This document shows positions 7,156 through 16,208 of a stretch of DNA of 64,000 nucleotides, one piece after another; positions within the stretch are counted from its first letter, which is position 1; each line of letters starts with the position of its first letter. Origin of the DNA: Ciceribacter sp. T2.26MG-112.2 (lineage in GTDB: Bacteria > Pseudomonadota > Alphaproteobacteria > Rhizobiales > Rhizobiaceae). Both the position numbers and the translations under genes were made by a program. The stretch lies in assembly GCF_900492205.1 (NCBI RefSeq), contig NZ_UEYQ01000001.1, forward strand, positions 310,001 to 374,000, in the 5' to 3' direction. Under the pieces are notes generated by a model. The model did no database searches. It was not told the origin of the DNA and worked only from the letters and a program-made list of their open reading frames with translations.

Positions 7156-9030
7156 ATGAGTGATTTCGAGCCGAAAGCATCGAATTCCGAGGGTAGCGCC
7201 ACCGGCTACCGGGTTCTCGCCCGCAAATATCGCCCCAAGGATTTCACCGACCTGATGGTCGGCCAGGAGCCGATGGTGAGAACCCTCACCAACGCCTTCG
7301 AGACCGGACGCATCGCCCAGGCCTATATGCTGACCGGGGTGCGCGGGGTGGGCAAGACCACCACGGCCCGCATTCTGGCGCGCGGCCTGAACTACAAGAC
7401 CGCCGAGATTGACAAGCCGACGATCGACCTGAAGATCCCCGGCGAGCACTGCCAGGCAATCATGGAAGGCCGCCATGTCGACGTGATCGAGATGGACGCC
7501 GCCTCGCATACCGGCATCGACGACATTCGCGAGATCATCGAGCAGGTGCGCTATCGCCCGGTATCGGCGCGCTACAAGGTCTATATCATCGACGAAGTGC
7601 ACATGCTGTCGACCCAGGCCTTCAACGGCCTGTTGAAGACTCTCGAGGAGCCGCCCGAGCATGTGAAGTTCATCTTCGCCACCACCGAAATCCGCAAGGT
7701 TCCGATCACGGTGCTGTCGCGTTGCCAGCGCTTCGACCTGCGCCGGATCAGCGCCGGGGACCTGGTCGGGCTGTTCTCGACCATTTCGGCCAAGGAAGGC
7801 ATCACCGCCGAGGAAGAGGCGCTGGCGATGATCGCCCGGGCCGCCGAAGGCTCGGCGCGCGACGGTCTGTCGCTGCTCGACCAGGCGATCGCCCACGGCG
7901 GCGGCATCGTGCGGGCCGAGGCCGTCCGCGGCATGCTCGGCCTCGCCGACCGTGCGCGGATCGTCGACCTGTTCGACCATATCGTGCGTGGCGATGCCGC
8001 CGCTGCCCTTTCCGAATTCGGCAGCCAGTATGAGGCCGGCGCCAATCCGACCGTGGTCCTGACCGATCTTGCCGACTTCACCCATCTGGTGACGCGGCTC
8101 AAGTATATCCCTTCCGCCGCGCAGGATCCGTCGCTCAGCGAAGTGGAGCGGGTGCGCGGTGCGGAGCTGGCCGACAGTGTGTCGGTTACCACCCTGTCGC
8201 GGATGTGGCAGATGCTGCTCAAGGGCATTCCGGAAGCCGAGAATTCCTCCCGTCCGGCCGGCGCGGCCGAAATGGTGATCATTCGCCTTGCTCATGCCGC
8301 CCACCTGCCCTCGCCGGAAGATGCCGCGCGCCGGCTGCTGGCGCTATCCGAAGGCGGCGATGGGGCCCAGCCCGGGGCTGCGCCGCGCGGCGGCAATGGC
8401 GGCGGTGCATCCGCCGCCTATCGCACGGCGGCCGTGGCCCAGCAGTCCGTCGACGTCTCCGCCCGGATCACGCCGGCGCAACCGGTTGCGCACCTGCACA
8501 GCGTTCCGCAGCCGGACAATGCGCCAATGACGCTCGCCCGCACGGAAACGAAGCCGGCCGAGCCCCGGCCCCAACCCAAGGTGCACATCAACTCGCTCGA
8601 AGATGTGGCCGAACTCTGCACCCGACACCGCGACCCGAAGCTGAGGGCGCTGTTGCGCAATTTTGTCCGGCTGGTGGGCATCGAGCCGGGTCGACTGGAA
8701 ATCAACCTGCCGGCTGAAGCGCCGAAGACACTGGTCAGCGATCTGCAGAAGCGGCTTGAGGAATGGACCGAAATCCGCTGGATGGTGATCCTCAGCCGCG
8801 AAGAGGGACAGCCGACCCTTGTCGAGGCGGACGCTTCGACCCGTGAGGCCCGCTTCGTCGATGCCCGCCAGGATCCCGATGTGGCGGCAATCCTCTCCCG
8901 CTTTCCCGGGGCCAAGGTTACCGATGTGAGGATCCGCGCACCGGTGGTCGAAGAGGAGATGCCGAGCTTGCCGGCGGCGGCGGAATCGGCCGAGGGCGAC
9001 ATTCTGCCCGGCGACGACATCGAGTTCTGA
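7156..9030 (+). CDS. dnaX: DNA polymerase III subunit tau/gamma
   Basis: A 624-residue clamp-loader ATPase. Walker A is GVRGVGKT (61-68), Walker B is in YIIDEVHML, and the SRC motif reads LSRCQRF. The variable middle (about 390-490) is Ala/Pro-rich and a C-terminal polymerase-contact region follows. The zinc module of DnaX normally holds four cysteines between about residues 80 and 105; here only C99 (PGEHCQAIMEG) remains, so zinc binding is probably lost. I see no A-run slippery site like the one that makes gamma by frameshift in E. coli. The start is the ATG of MSDFEPK; 18 upstream codons lie in the ffs/dnaX leader. ybaB follows after 39 bases. Confidence 0.96.
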   Translation: MSDFEPKASNSEGSATGYRVLARKYRPKDFTDLMVGQEPMVRTLTNAFETGRIAQAYMLTGVRGVGKTTTARILARGLNYKTAEIDKPTIDLKIPGEHCQAIMEGRHVDVIEMDAASHTGIDDIREIIEQVRYRPVSARYKVYIIDEVHMLSTQAFNGLLKTLEEPPEHVKFIFATTEIRKVPITVLSRCQRFDLRRISAGDLVGLFSTISAKEGITAEEEALAMIARAAEGSARDGLSLLDQAIAHGGGIVRAEAVRGMLGLADRARIVDLFDHIVRGDAAAALSEFGSQYEAGANPTVVLTDLADFTHLVTRLKYIPSAAQDPSLSEVERVRGAELADSVSVTTLSRMWQMLLKGIPEAENSSRPAGAAEMVIIRLAHAAHLPSPEDAARRLLALSEGGDGAQPGAAPRGGNGGGASAAYRTAAVAQQSVDVSARITPAQPVAHLHSVPQPDNAPMTLARTETKPAEPRPQPKVHINSLEDVAELCTRHRDPKLRALLRNFVRLVGIEPGRLEINLPAEAPKTLVSDLQKRLEEWTEIRWMVILSREEGQPTLVEADASTREARFVDARQDPDVAAILSRFPGAKVTDVRIRAPVVEEEMPSLPAAAESAEGDILPGDDIEF

Positions 9031-9069
9031 CGCAATCCAGTTCGATTTACACATACAAGGAGACAGCAC

Positions 9070-9393
9070 ATGCGCGACATCATGGGCATGATGGGCAAGG
9101 TCAAGGAAATGCAGGCCAAGATGGAGAAGATGCAGGCGGAGATCGCCTCGCTCGAAGTCGAAGGCAAGTCGGGCGGCGGGCTGGTGAACGTCACCATGAC
9201 CGGGAAGGGCGATCTCAAGGGCGTGAAGATAGATCCTTCACTGTTCAAGGAAGACGAGGTCGAGATCCTCGAGGACCTGATCGTCGCCGCCCACAAGGAC
9301 GCCAAGGACAAGGCCGAGGCCGTGATGGCGGAAAAGACCAAGGAAATGACCGCCGGCCTGCCGATCCCGCCCGGCATGAAGCTGCCGTTCTAA
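9070..9393 (+). CDS. YbaB/EbfC nucleoid-associated protein
   Basis: A 107-residue DNA-binding protein of the YbaB/EbfC family, almost always encoded between dnaX and recR. The N-terminal helix is methionine- and lysine-rich ([24 protein letters not shown]), and the central [14 protein letters not shown] strand region and C-terminal [12 protein letters not shown] tail are typical. The ATG follows a good AAGGAGA ribosome-binding site. It is expected to be cotranscribed with dnaX. The usual recR neighbour is separated here by a MOSC gene on the opposite strand. Confidence 0.95.
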   Translation: MRDIMGMMGKVKEMQAKMEKMQAEIASLEVEGKSGGGLVNVTMTGKGDLKGVKIDPSLFKEDEVEILEDLIVAAHKDAKDKAEAVMAEKTKEMTAGLPIPPGMKLPF

Positions 9394-9420
9394 TCCTCAG
9401 TTCAAACCTGCCTTTGACAA

Positions 9421-9447
9421 CGGCCGCCTTTCCGGCGGCCGCTTTCG
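9421..9447. terminator. Hairpin between convergent ybaB and MOSC genes
   Basis: CGGCCGCC (9421-9428) pairs with GGCGGCCG (9434-9441) around a five-base loop. A short CTTTCG follows on the plus strand. The T tract is weak, so termination may be partly Rho-assisted; the position between two convergent genes supports a shared terminator. Confidence 0.5.
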
Positions 9448-10059
9448 TCAGTCGTTGAGGAAAGCCCTGAGTTCGGCATGCAGCGGCACGGCGAGGTAGC
9501 GGTCACGCTCGGCGCCCTTAAGTTTCTTGCCGTAGCTTTCCATGAGTTCCGGCATGGTGATGCGCTCGCCGGCGAAGGGTTGGTAGTCGACCGTCTGACC
9601 GGCCTTTAGAATACCGCCGGAGAGCACCCGCGCATAGGCGCCGGCACGGCCGGCCTTCATGTAGCGCTTGGGGAATTTCGGGTCGTTCATCTTTGCGGCG
9701 AAGGTGGCGCAGGGGATGCGGGTGGAGGTCACCTCCAGCACCACATCGCCGACAATGAAGCGGTCGCCGACCGCGATGTCTCGATTGTCGATCCCCTCGA
9801 TCACCAGATTCTCCCCGAAAGTCCCGGGCTCCAGAGGATGGCCGAGCTCACCGGCCCACCAAGCGAGCGTCTCTGCGCCCTCGATATAGACCGCCTGTTC
9901 CTCGCCGCCATGCAGTTCACCATTGCAGATCGCATCGCCGACAATGCCGTGGGCGTCGACCATGACCGGGCCGTTCACGGCCATCTTGTTGATGCCGGTC
10001 TTGTATTTCTTGCCGGGCAGGATTTCGGCACTGCCACGGCAGACGGCGAGGATTTTCAT
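9448..10059 (-). CDS. MOSC-domain protein (YiiM-like)
   Basis: A 203-residue protein with a MOSC (molybdenum cofactor sulfurase C-terminal) beta-barrel. PGTFGENLVIEG and TRIPCATFAAKM are typical; the cysteine of the latter is the conserved MOSC cysteine. Length and pattern resemble stand-alone YiiM-type proteins, which help reduce N-hydroxylated compounds or handle molybdenum cofactor. The start MKILAVCRG is preceded by AAGGGAG; the much longer open frame upstream is antisense to recR. The gene sits in reverse orientation between ybaB and recR, interrupting a usually contiguous dnaX-ybaB-recR group. Confidence 0.88.
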   Translation of the reverse strand: MKILAVCRGSAEILPGKKYKTGINKMAVNGPVMVDAHGIVGDAICNGELHGGEEQAVYIEGAETLAWWAGELGHPLEPGTFGENLVIEGIDNRDIAVGDRFIVGDVVLEVTSTRIPCATFAAKMNDPKFPKRYMKAGRAGAYARVLSGGILKAGQTVDYQPFAGERITMPELMESYGKKLKGAERDRYLAVPLHAELRAFLND

Positions 10060-10116
10060 GCGGCGGCACTCCCTTCGGCGATTCCGTTTAGCGAGGATAT
10101 GGAGTAGAAGCGGCCA

Positions 10117-10722
10117 ATGGCAAAGCGAGTCACCGGTCCCGAAATCGAAAAACTCATCCAGCTCCTGGCAAAGGTGCCGGGATTGGGCCCGCGCTCGGCC
10201 CGCCGCGCGGCACTCCACCTGATCAAGAAGAAGGACCAGCTGATGGGTCCGCTCGCCCATGCCATGGGCGATGCCTTCGACAAGGTGAAGGTCTGCTCGC
10301 ACTGCGGCAACGTCGACACCGTCGATCCCTGCACTGTCTGCACCGACGACAGGCGCGACCAGTCGATGATCATCGTCGTGGAGGATGTGTCCGACCTCTG
10401 GGCGCTGGAGCGAGCCGGCGCGATGAACGCCGCCTATCACGTGCTCGGTGGCACGCTCTCGCCGCTGGACGGCGTCGGGCCGGACGATCTCAACATCAAG
10501 GGGCTGATCGATCGCGTCGCCAAGGGCGGCATCCGCGAGGTCATCATCGCCGTCAACGCCACCGTCGAGGGCCAGACGACAGCCCACTATATCACCGACC
10601 ACCTGGCCGGCCTCGATGTCAGGATCACGCGGCTGGCGCATGGCGTGCCGGTGGGCGGCGAGCTGGATTATCTCGACGAAGGCACACTTTCGGCCGCTTT
10701 GCGCGCCAGGACAGTCATCTGA
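10117..10722 (+). CDS. recR: Recombination mediator RecR
   Basis: A 201-residue RecR. It works with RecF and RecO to load RecA at gaps and stalled forks. The helix-hairpin-helix [17 protein letters not shown] (about 19-35) binds DNA. The four-cysteine zinc finger is C60, C63, C72 and C75. A TOPRIM domain follows ([14 protein letters not shown]), and the C-terminus carries the Walker-like [20 protein letters not shown] segment. It is only 28 bases from the transglycosylase gene and may share its transcript. Confidence 0.96.
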   Translation: MAKRVTGPEIEKLIQLLAKVPGLGPRSARRAALHLIKKKDQLMGPLAHAMGDAFDKVKVCSHCGNVDTVDPCTVCTDDRRDQSMIIVVEDVSDLWALERAGAMNAAYHVLGGTLSPLDGVGPDDLNIKGLIDRVAKGGIREVIIAVNATVEGQTTAHYITDHLAGLDVRITRLAHGVPVGGELDYLDEGTLSAALRARTVI

Positions 10723-10750
10723 TTCTCTGTACGACGACGGGAGACCTGTC

Positions 10751-12049
10751 ATGACCGGCCTTAGCCCCCTCCGCCCTGTCGGGCAGTCCATCCCTAGGAA
10801 GGGCGTTCGACGCAGCCTTGCGCTGGTGCTTTCTGTCTGCCTGCTTTGGAGCGTCCCTGCCGCCATCGCCGCCCCGTCCAAGGCGGCCGTCGAACAGCAG
10901 TTCCAGGCCTGGCTTGCCAACGACCTCTGGCCGGAGGCGAAGACGGCCGGAATTTCCCGTCAGGCCTTCGACAAGGCGGTCGCCGGCCTGACACTCAACT
11001 GGGACCTGCCGGACCTCGTGCCCCCGGGGACGGCACCGCCCAAGGATCGGAAGCAGAGCCAGGCGGAGTTCTCCTCGCCCGGCGCCTATTTCTCGGAAAA
11101 GCGCTTGCAGGGACTGGCCGCCACCGGCCGCAGCCTTGCCGATCGCCACGCCTCGACGCTGCGCAAGGTCGAGGCGGCCTATGGCGTTCCCGGCTCGATC
11201 ATCGTCGCCATCTGGGGCCGGGAATCCGGCTTCGGCGGCGCAAGGCTGCCCTATTCCGCCGTCGAGGTTCTGGCCACAAAGGCGTTCATGTCGACCCGCA
11301 AGGACCTGTTCCGCCGCGAACTGATCTCGGCGCTGCACATGATCGAGGGCGGCGATATCGGGGCGGGCCAGATGAAGGGCTCCTGGGCGGGGGCGCTCGG
11401 CCAGCCGCAATTCATGCCGACCAGCTATCTCAAATATGCCGTCGACTTCGACGGCGACGGCCATCGCGACATCTGGAACTCGGTGCCCGACAGCCTGGCA
11501 TCGATCGCCAACTACCTGAAGAAAAGCGGCTGGCAGACGGGACGTGACTGGGGCTTCGAGGTCAAGATACCAGATGGCGTATCTTGCGCCCAGGAAGGCC
11601 CGGACCGGGCCAAGCCGCTGTCGGAATGGTCGGCGCAGGGGATCACCCGGATCTCCGGCAAGGCCTTTCCGGGAAGCGAACTTTCCGCCTCGACGATGAT
11701 GCTGGTGCCGGCCGGAACGCACGGCCCGGAATTCCTCGTCAGCCCGAACTTCTACGTGCTCAAGGAGTATAACAACTCCGACCTCTATGCCCTTTTCATC
11801 GGCAATCTTGCCGACCGCATCGCCTATGGCAGCGGCGCGTTCAAGGCTCCGTTCGGTGACGTCGGCAAGATGCTGCGCTCCGACGTGCTTGCCATGCAGA
11901 AGGCGCTCGTCTCCAAGGGCTATGACGTCGGCAATGTCGACGGCCTGCCGGGCTTCAAGACGCGGCGGTCGCTGGGCGACTGGCAGGAAAAGAACGGAAT
12001 GAAACCGACCTGCTATCCGGATGCCTCGCTGAAGGGCAAGCTGCGCTGA
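10751..12049 (+). CDS. Lytic murein transglycosylase (MltB-like, GH103) with peptidoglycan-binding domain
   Basis: A 432-residue exported enzyme that cleaves peptidoglycan between MurNAc and GlcNAc with formation of a 1,6-anhydro end. The signal peptide runs to about residue 41 (VCLLWSVPAAIAAP). The SLT_2 domain carries the catalytic glutamate E158 in IWGRESGFG, plus GSWAGALGQPQFMPTSY and DFDGDGHRDIW. A peptidoglycan-binding_1 domain occupies about 365-432 (DVLAMQKALVSKGYDVGNVDG). No lipobox cysteine is placed as in MltB, so it is probably soluble in the periplasm. The ATG at 10751 follows GGGAG. Confidence 0.93.
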   Translation: MTGLSPLRPVGQSIPRKGVRRSLALVLSVCLLWSVPAAIAAPSKAAVEQQFQAWLANDLWPEAKTAGISRQAFDKAVAGLTLNWDLPDLVPPGTAPPKDRKQSQAEFSSPGAYFSEKRLQGLAATGRSLADRHASTLRKVEAAYGVPGSIIVAIWGRESGFGGARLPYSAVEVLATKAFMSTRKDLFRRELISALHMIEGGDIGAGQMKGSWAGALGQPQFMPTSYLKYAVDFDGDGHRDIWNSVPDSLASIANYLKKSGWQTGRDWGFEVKIPDGVSCAQEGPDRAKPLSEWSAQGITRISGKAFPGSELSASTMMLVPAGTHGPEFLVSPNFYVLKEYNNSDLYALFIGNLADRIAYGSGAFKAPFGDVGKMLRSDVLAMQKALVSKGYDVGNVDGLPGFKTRRSLGDWQEKNGMKPTCYPDASLKGKLR

Positions 12050-12065
12050 GGCCAAGAAGTCCCGT

Positions 12066-13694
12066 TCAATGCGGCTCGATATGCGGTTTGTGGAAGACGT
12101 CGTCGGTTGGCGGGATCGCTTGGCGCTCGATCATCCGGTGGACCCTCGGCTTCCCCTTGCCGCGATGCAGGGCCAGCAGCCGGTCGGTCGTTTCGGCATC
12201 GGCTATGGTGCGGCGCTGGTTGTGCCGTACATATTCGACCCAGGTCGGCGTGTGATAGGTTTCCGTCCAGATGTCGGGATTCTCGAGGTCGCGCATCAGC
12301 GCCCAGTTGCGGGCGCCGTCGCGGATGCGGATCCGCCGGCGCTCGACCATGACCGCCAGGAATTCCGGCAGGTCCTCGTCGGCGATCTCATAGTCGATAT
12401 TGATGACGATCGGGCCGCTGCGCGGCCGGATGTCAAGTCTCAGCGGCGGCTCGGCGAAACGATTGAGCGGGTCGAGATCCAGCGAGGCAAAGGGCGGCAT
12501 CGGCAGGAAGAGTCCGATGCCGACGCCGAGGATCATCAACAGGGCGGAGGCGAAAAAGGCCGCCGTGACGCCATGGCTTTCCGCCACCAGGCCCCAGATC
12601 CAGCTGCCGCCCGCCATGCCGCCGAAGGTCGCTGTCTGATAGAGCGACAAGGCCCGGCCGACCACCCAGCGCGGCGTGGACAATTGCACGACCGTGTTGA
12701 ACAGCGACAGCGCCAGCACCCAGCAGGCGCCGGCAACGACAAGCGAGAGACCAGTCACGACCGCATAGGGGCTGATGCCGATGATGGTCGAGCTTAGGGC
12801 GAAGCCGGCGAAGGCGCAGCGGACGATATCTTCGCTCGTGAGCACTTCGCGAATCCTCGAATTGCCAAGCGCGCCGGCGATCGCGCCGGCGCCGAACGCA
12901 CCGAGCATGACACCATAGGTCAGCGCCCCGCCACCGATCAGGTCGCGCGTCACAATGGGAAGCAGCGCCATCACGGCGCTCGCCGTCAGGCCGAAGACGA
13001 AGCCCCGGAACAGGACCTTGGTGATATTCGGCGACATGGCGACGTAACGCAGACCGGCCGAGATCGCCCGGCCGAGCGCCTCGCGCGGCAAGGTGCGCTT
13101 CGGCAGATCCGGCTTCCAGCGATAAAGGGCAAAGACGAGAGCGAAATAGCTGAGCGAATTGGCGGCGAAGGCCGCCGCCGCGCCGGCCGCAGCAACGATC
13201 ATGCCGCCGATGGCCGGGCCGACGCTGCGGGTAATATTGAAACCGACACTGTTGAGCGAAACCGCGCCCGGCAGATCCTCGCGCGGCACCAGGTCGCCGA
13301 CGGAGGCCTGCCAGGACGGATTGTTGAGTGCCGCACCGCTGCCGATCAGGAAGGTGAACAGCAGGAGCAGCCAGGGGGTAATCAGGCCGAGATAGGCAAA
13401 CAGCGCCAGCAGCGCCGAGACGCAGAACATGAAGACCTGGGCCGTCAGCATGACGCGGCGCCGGTCGTAATTGTCGGCGATCGCACCGGACAGCAGCGAG
13501 AAGAGCATCAGCGGCAGCGTGGTCGATGCCTGCACCAGCGCCACCATGTTTTCCGACTGGGAGATCGAGGCCATCATCCAGGCGGCGCCGACGCCCTGGA
13601 TCAGTCCACCGAGATTGGAGGCAATGCTGGCGCCCCAGATCCTGCGGTAGACCGGATGCTTCAGCGGGGACAGGAAGGATCTGCGCTCGGGCAC
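12066..13694 (-). CDS. MFS exporter, EntS/MFS_3 type, with C-terminal soluble domain
   Basis: A 542-residue major facilitator protein of the 'transmembrane secretion effector' (MFS_3, EntS-like) family. Twelve hydrophobic segments span about residues 15-405, with the family motif GAIADNYDRRRVM between helices 2 and 3. A soluble tail of about 120 residues follows (VINIDYEIADEDLPEFLAVM, then MRDLENPDIWTETYHTPTWVEY). It looks like the monooxygenase-fold domain often attached to these exporters. The substrate is unknown; relatives export siderophores or other small molecules. The start is a GTG with AAAGGG upstream. It converges on the transglycosylase gene with 16 bases between. Confidence 0.85.
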   Translation of the reverse strand: MPERRSFLSPLKHPVYRRIWGASIASNLGGLIQGVGAAWMMASISQSENMVALVQASTTLPLMLFSLLSGAIADNYDRRRVMLTAQVFMFCVSALLALFAYLGLITPWLLLLFTFLIGSGAALNNPSWQASVGDLVPREDLPGAVSLNSVGFNITRSVGPAIGGMIVAAAGAAAAFAANSLSYFALVFALYRWKPDLPKRTLPREALGRAISAGLRYVAMSPNITKVLFRGFVFGLTASAVMALLPIVTRDLIGGGALTYGVMLGAFGAGAIAGALGNSRIREVLTSEDIVRCAFAGFALSSTIIGISPYAVVTGLSLVVAGACWVLALSLFNTVVQLSTPRWVVGRALSLYQTATFGGMAGGSWIWGLVAESHGVTAAFFASALLMILGVGIGLFLPMPPFASLDLDPLNRFAEPPLRLDIRPRSGPIVINIDYEIADEDLPEFLAVMVERRRIRIRDGARNWALMRDLENPDIWTETYHTPTWVEYVRHNQRRTIADAETTDRLLALHRGKGKPRVHRMIERQAIPPTDDVFHKPHIEPH

Positions 13695-13819
13695 TTGGAC
13701 TTACCCTTTCGAAGGTCTCGATCGCGGCGGAACCGGCACTCCGGTGACAAGGGGGATCTTGCCGATGGTCTACCATCCCGCAGCCTGAAGGCATAGATAG
13801 GCCTTGCCGCGCGAAAAGC

Positions 13820-13848
13820 TTGCAATCGGGCCGAAACCGGCGTATACG
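13820..13848 (+). promoter_or_regulatory. Predicted promoter of the rimP-nusA-infB operon
   Basis: TTGCAA (13820-13825), a 17-base spacer and TATACG (13843-13848). It would start transcription near 13855, giving an 85-nt leader before rimP. Confidence 0.55.
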
Positions 13849-13872
13849 AACCGTAAATTCTTGATCGACAGA

Positions 13873-13917
13873 TGAAGGGTGGGGCCGCGAGGACCCGCTC
13901 TTTTTTGTTGGCGATCG
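13873..13917 (+). promoter_or_regulatory. Leader hairpin with T6 tract before rimP (possible attenuator)
   Basis: In the rimP leader GGGT pairs with ACCC around a GC-rich loop, with further imperfect pairing outside, directly followed by six Ts (13911-13916). This looks like an intrinsic terminator placed inside the 5' leader. NusA, encoded two genes downstream, is itself a terminator-binding factor, so autoregulation by attenuation is plausible. The pairing is imperfect and the function is inferred. Confidence 0.4.
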
Positions 13918-13939
13918 GACCTATCCAGGAGTATGACGA

Positions 13940-14545
13940 TTGACTGACAGCATGCCGACGCCGGAAGCCGGCGAAGCACGGATCATCATCGAGACGGGTC
14001 TCGACCGGCGCATCGCCGAGATCATCGAGCCGGTTCTGGTTGCCTTGGGATACAAGCTGGTTCGGGCGCGGCTGATGAACCAGAACGGCCTGACGCTGCA
14101 GGTCATGGCCGAGAAGAACGATGGAACGATGACCGTAACCGATTGCGAGGAGGTCTCCATGGCCATCTCTCCGGTTCTCGATGTCGAAGACCCCGTCGAA
14201 AAGGCCTACCACCTCGAGGTGTCGTCGCCGGGCATCGATCGACCGATGGTGCGCAAGTCGGATTTCACGCGCTGGCAGGGTCATATCGTCAAGTGCGAGA
14301 CCTCCATTCTGGTCGACAACCGCAAGCGGTTTCGCGGCAAGATCACCGAGGTCGACAGCGAAGGCTTCATGCTCGAGCGCGATCAGGTGGCCTATGGCGA
14401 AGAGCCGCGGGTGAAGATCCCGTTCAATACGCTCAGCGAAGCGAAGCTGATCCTGACGGACGATCTCATTCGCGATGCGCTTCGCGCCGACAAGCAGGCC
14501 AAGGCGCAGGCCGCCAACCAGAATGACGAAGACAGCGACGCATAA
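13940..14545 (+). CDS. rimP: Ribosome maturation factor RimP
   Basis: A 201-residue 30S assembly factor needed for efficient maturation of the small subunit. The N-terminal domain (about 15-95) includes [19 protein letters not shown] and the C-terminal Sm-like domain (about 100-175) includes [20 protein letters not shown], the RimP signature. The start is a TTG: AGGAG (13928-13932) is spaced seven bases from it. An ATG at 13933 touches the Shine-Dalgarno sequence and stops after four codons. The acidic tail (NDEDSDA) is typical. First gene of the rimP-nusA-ylxR-infB-rbfA-truB cluster. Confidence 0.93.
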   Translation: MTDSMPTPEAGEARIIIETGLDRRIAEIIEPVLVALGYKLVRARLMNQNGLTLQVMAEKNDGTMTVTDCEEVSMAISPVLDVEDPVEKAYHLEVSSPGIDRPMVRKSDFTRWQGHIVKCETSILVDNRKRFRGKITEVDSEGFMLERDQVAYGEEPRVKIPFNTLSEAKLILTDDLIRDALRADKQAKAQAANQNDEDSDA

Positions 14546-14603
14546 AGTTTGACTAACCGCCTTGAGGGCCTGGGCCCCGGCAGGAAGACGGAGACTTAAG
14601 ACA

Positions 14604-16208
14604 ATGGCAGTCAGTGCTAACCGGCTCGAGCTCTTGCAGATCGCAGATGCGGTCGCCCGTGAGAAAGTCATCGACCGCGAAATCGTCCTTGCCGCGATGG
14701 CCGACGCCATCCAGAAGGCCGCCCGCTCGCGCTATGGCTCGGAAACCAATATCCGCGCCGACATCAATTCGAAGACCGGCGAAATCCGCCTGCAGCGTCT
14801 TCTCGAAGTCGTCGACACTGTCGAGGATTATTCGACCCAGATCGCACTGGAACTTGCCCGCGACCGCAACATCGAAGCCAAGATCGGCGACTTCATCGCC
14901 GACCCGCTGCCGCCGATGGATTTCGGCCGAATCGCTGCCCAGTCGGCCAAGCAGGTCATCGTGCAGAAGGTGCGCGAAGCCGAGCGTGACCGCCAGTTCG
15001 ACGAGTTCAAGGACCGCGTCGGCGAGATCGTCAACGGCACCGTCAAGCGCGTCGAATACGGCAATGTCATCGTCGACCTCGGCCGCGGCGAAGGCATCAT
15101 CCGCCGCGACGAGATGATCCCGCGCGAAGCCTTCCGTTACGGCGACCGTGTCCGCGCCTATGTCTACGACGTACGTCGCGAACAGCGCGGCCCGCAGATC
15201 TTCCTGTCGCGCACCCATCCGCAGTTCATGGTGAAGCTGTTCACCATGGAAGTGCCGGAAATCTACGACGGCATCATCCAGATCAAGTCGGTTGCCCGCG
15301 ACCCGGGTTCACGCGCCAAGATCGCCGTCATCTCGAACGATAGCTCGATCGATCCGGTCGGCGCCTGCGTCGGTATGCGCGGTTCCCGCGTCCAGGCCGT
15401 CGTCGGCGAGCTTCAGGGCGAAAAGATCGACATCATCCCGTGGTCCAACGATCCGGCCGCCTTCATCGTCAACGCGCTGCAGCCGGCGGAAGTCGCCAAG
15501 GTCGTTCTCGACGAAGATGCCGAGCGCATCGAAGTCGTTGTTCCGGACGAGCAGCTGTCGCTCGCCATCGGCCGCCGCGGCCAGAACGTGCGCCTCGCAT
15601 CGCAGCTGACCGGCTGGGACATCGACATCATGACGGAAGCCGAGGAATCGGAGCGCCGCCAGAAGGAATTCAACGAGCGCACCAACCTGTTCATGGACGC
15701 GCTGGACGTCGACGAAATGGTCGGCCAGGTGCTGGCGTCCGAAGGCTTCGCCCAGGTCGAGGAAGTCGCCTATGTCGACCTCGAGGAAATCGCTTCGATC
15801 GACGGCTTCGACGAGGACACCGCCCAGGAAATCCAGACCCGCGCCCGCGAGTACCTGGAGAAGATCGAGGCGGAAATGGACGCCAAGCGCTTGGAACTCG
15901 GCGTGGCCGACGAATTGCGCTCGATCGACGGCATGACCTCGCAGATGATGGTCGCTCTCGGCGAAGACGGCATCAAGACGGTCGAGGACTTTGCCGGTTG
16001 CGCGGCCGACGACCTGGTCGGCTGGAGCGAACGCAAGGACGGCGAGACGAAGAAGTTCGAGGGCCTGTTCTCGAAGTTCGACGTTTCGCGTGCCGAGGCC
16101 GAGAACATGATCGTCCAGGCGCGCCTTGCGGCCGGCTGGATCACCGAGGAAGACCTCGCAACCGAGGCCGCGGCTGAAGAAGAAGCCGAAGGCGAGCAGG
16201 AAGCGTGA
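14604..16208 (+). CDS. nusA: Transcription termination/antitermination factor NusA
   Basis: A 534-residue RNA polymerase-binding factor that modulates pausing, termination and rrn antitermination. In order it has an N-terminal polymerase-binding domain (about 1-130), an S1 domain (about 135-200; [31 protein letters not shown] split around it), KH1 and KH2 (about 230-345; [12 protein letters not shown] and [14 protein letters not shown]) and a C-terminal region with two acidic helix-hairpin-helix repeats (from about 365). The ATG at 14604 is used; 14 upstream codons have no family similarity. The stop overlaps the next gene as TGATG. Confidence 0.96.
   Translation: MAVSANRLELLQIADAVAREKVIDREIVLAAMADAIQKAARSRYGSETNIRADINSKTGEIRLQRLLEVVDTVEDYSTQIALELARDRNIEAKIGDFIADPLPPMDFGRIAAQSAKQVIVQKVREAERDRQFDEFKDRVGEIVNGTVKRVEYGNVIVDLGRGEGIIRRDEMIPREAFRYGDRVRAYVYDVRREQRGPQIFLSRTHPQFMVKLFTMEVPEIYDGIIQIKSVARDPGSRAKIAVISNDSSIDPVGACVGMRGSRVQAVVGELQGEKIDIIPWSNDPAAFIVNALQPAEVAKVVLDEDAERIEVVVPDEQLSLAIGRRGQNVRLASQLTGWDIDIMTEAEESERRQKEFNERTNLFMDALDVDEMVGQVLASEGFAQVEEVAYVDLEEIASIDGFDEDTAQEIQTRAREYLEKIEAEMDAKRLELGVADELRSIDGMTSQMMVALGEDGIKTVEDFAGCAADDLVGWSERKDGETKKFEGLFSKFDVSRAEAENMIVQARLAAGWITEEDLATEAAAEEEAEGEQEA

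Noticed and set aside
7156-9030. Programmed frameshift in dnaX producing a gamma subunit
   Set aside because: I saw no A-run slippery heptamer with a downstream stem in the expected region.
13933-13947. ATG at 13933 as the rimP start
   Set aside because: It abuts the AGGAG with no spacing, is in another frame and stops after four codons.
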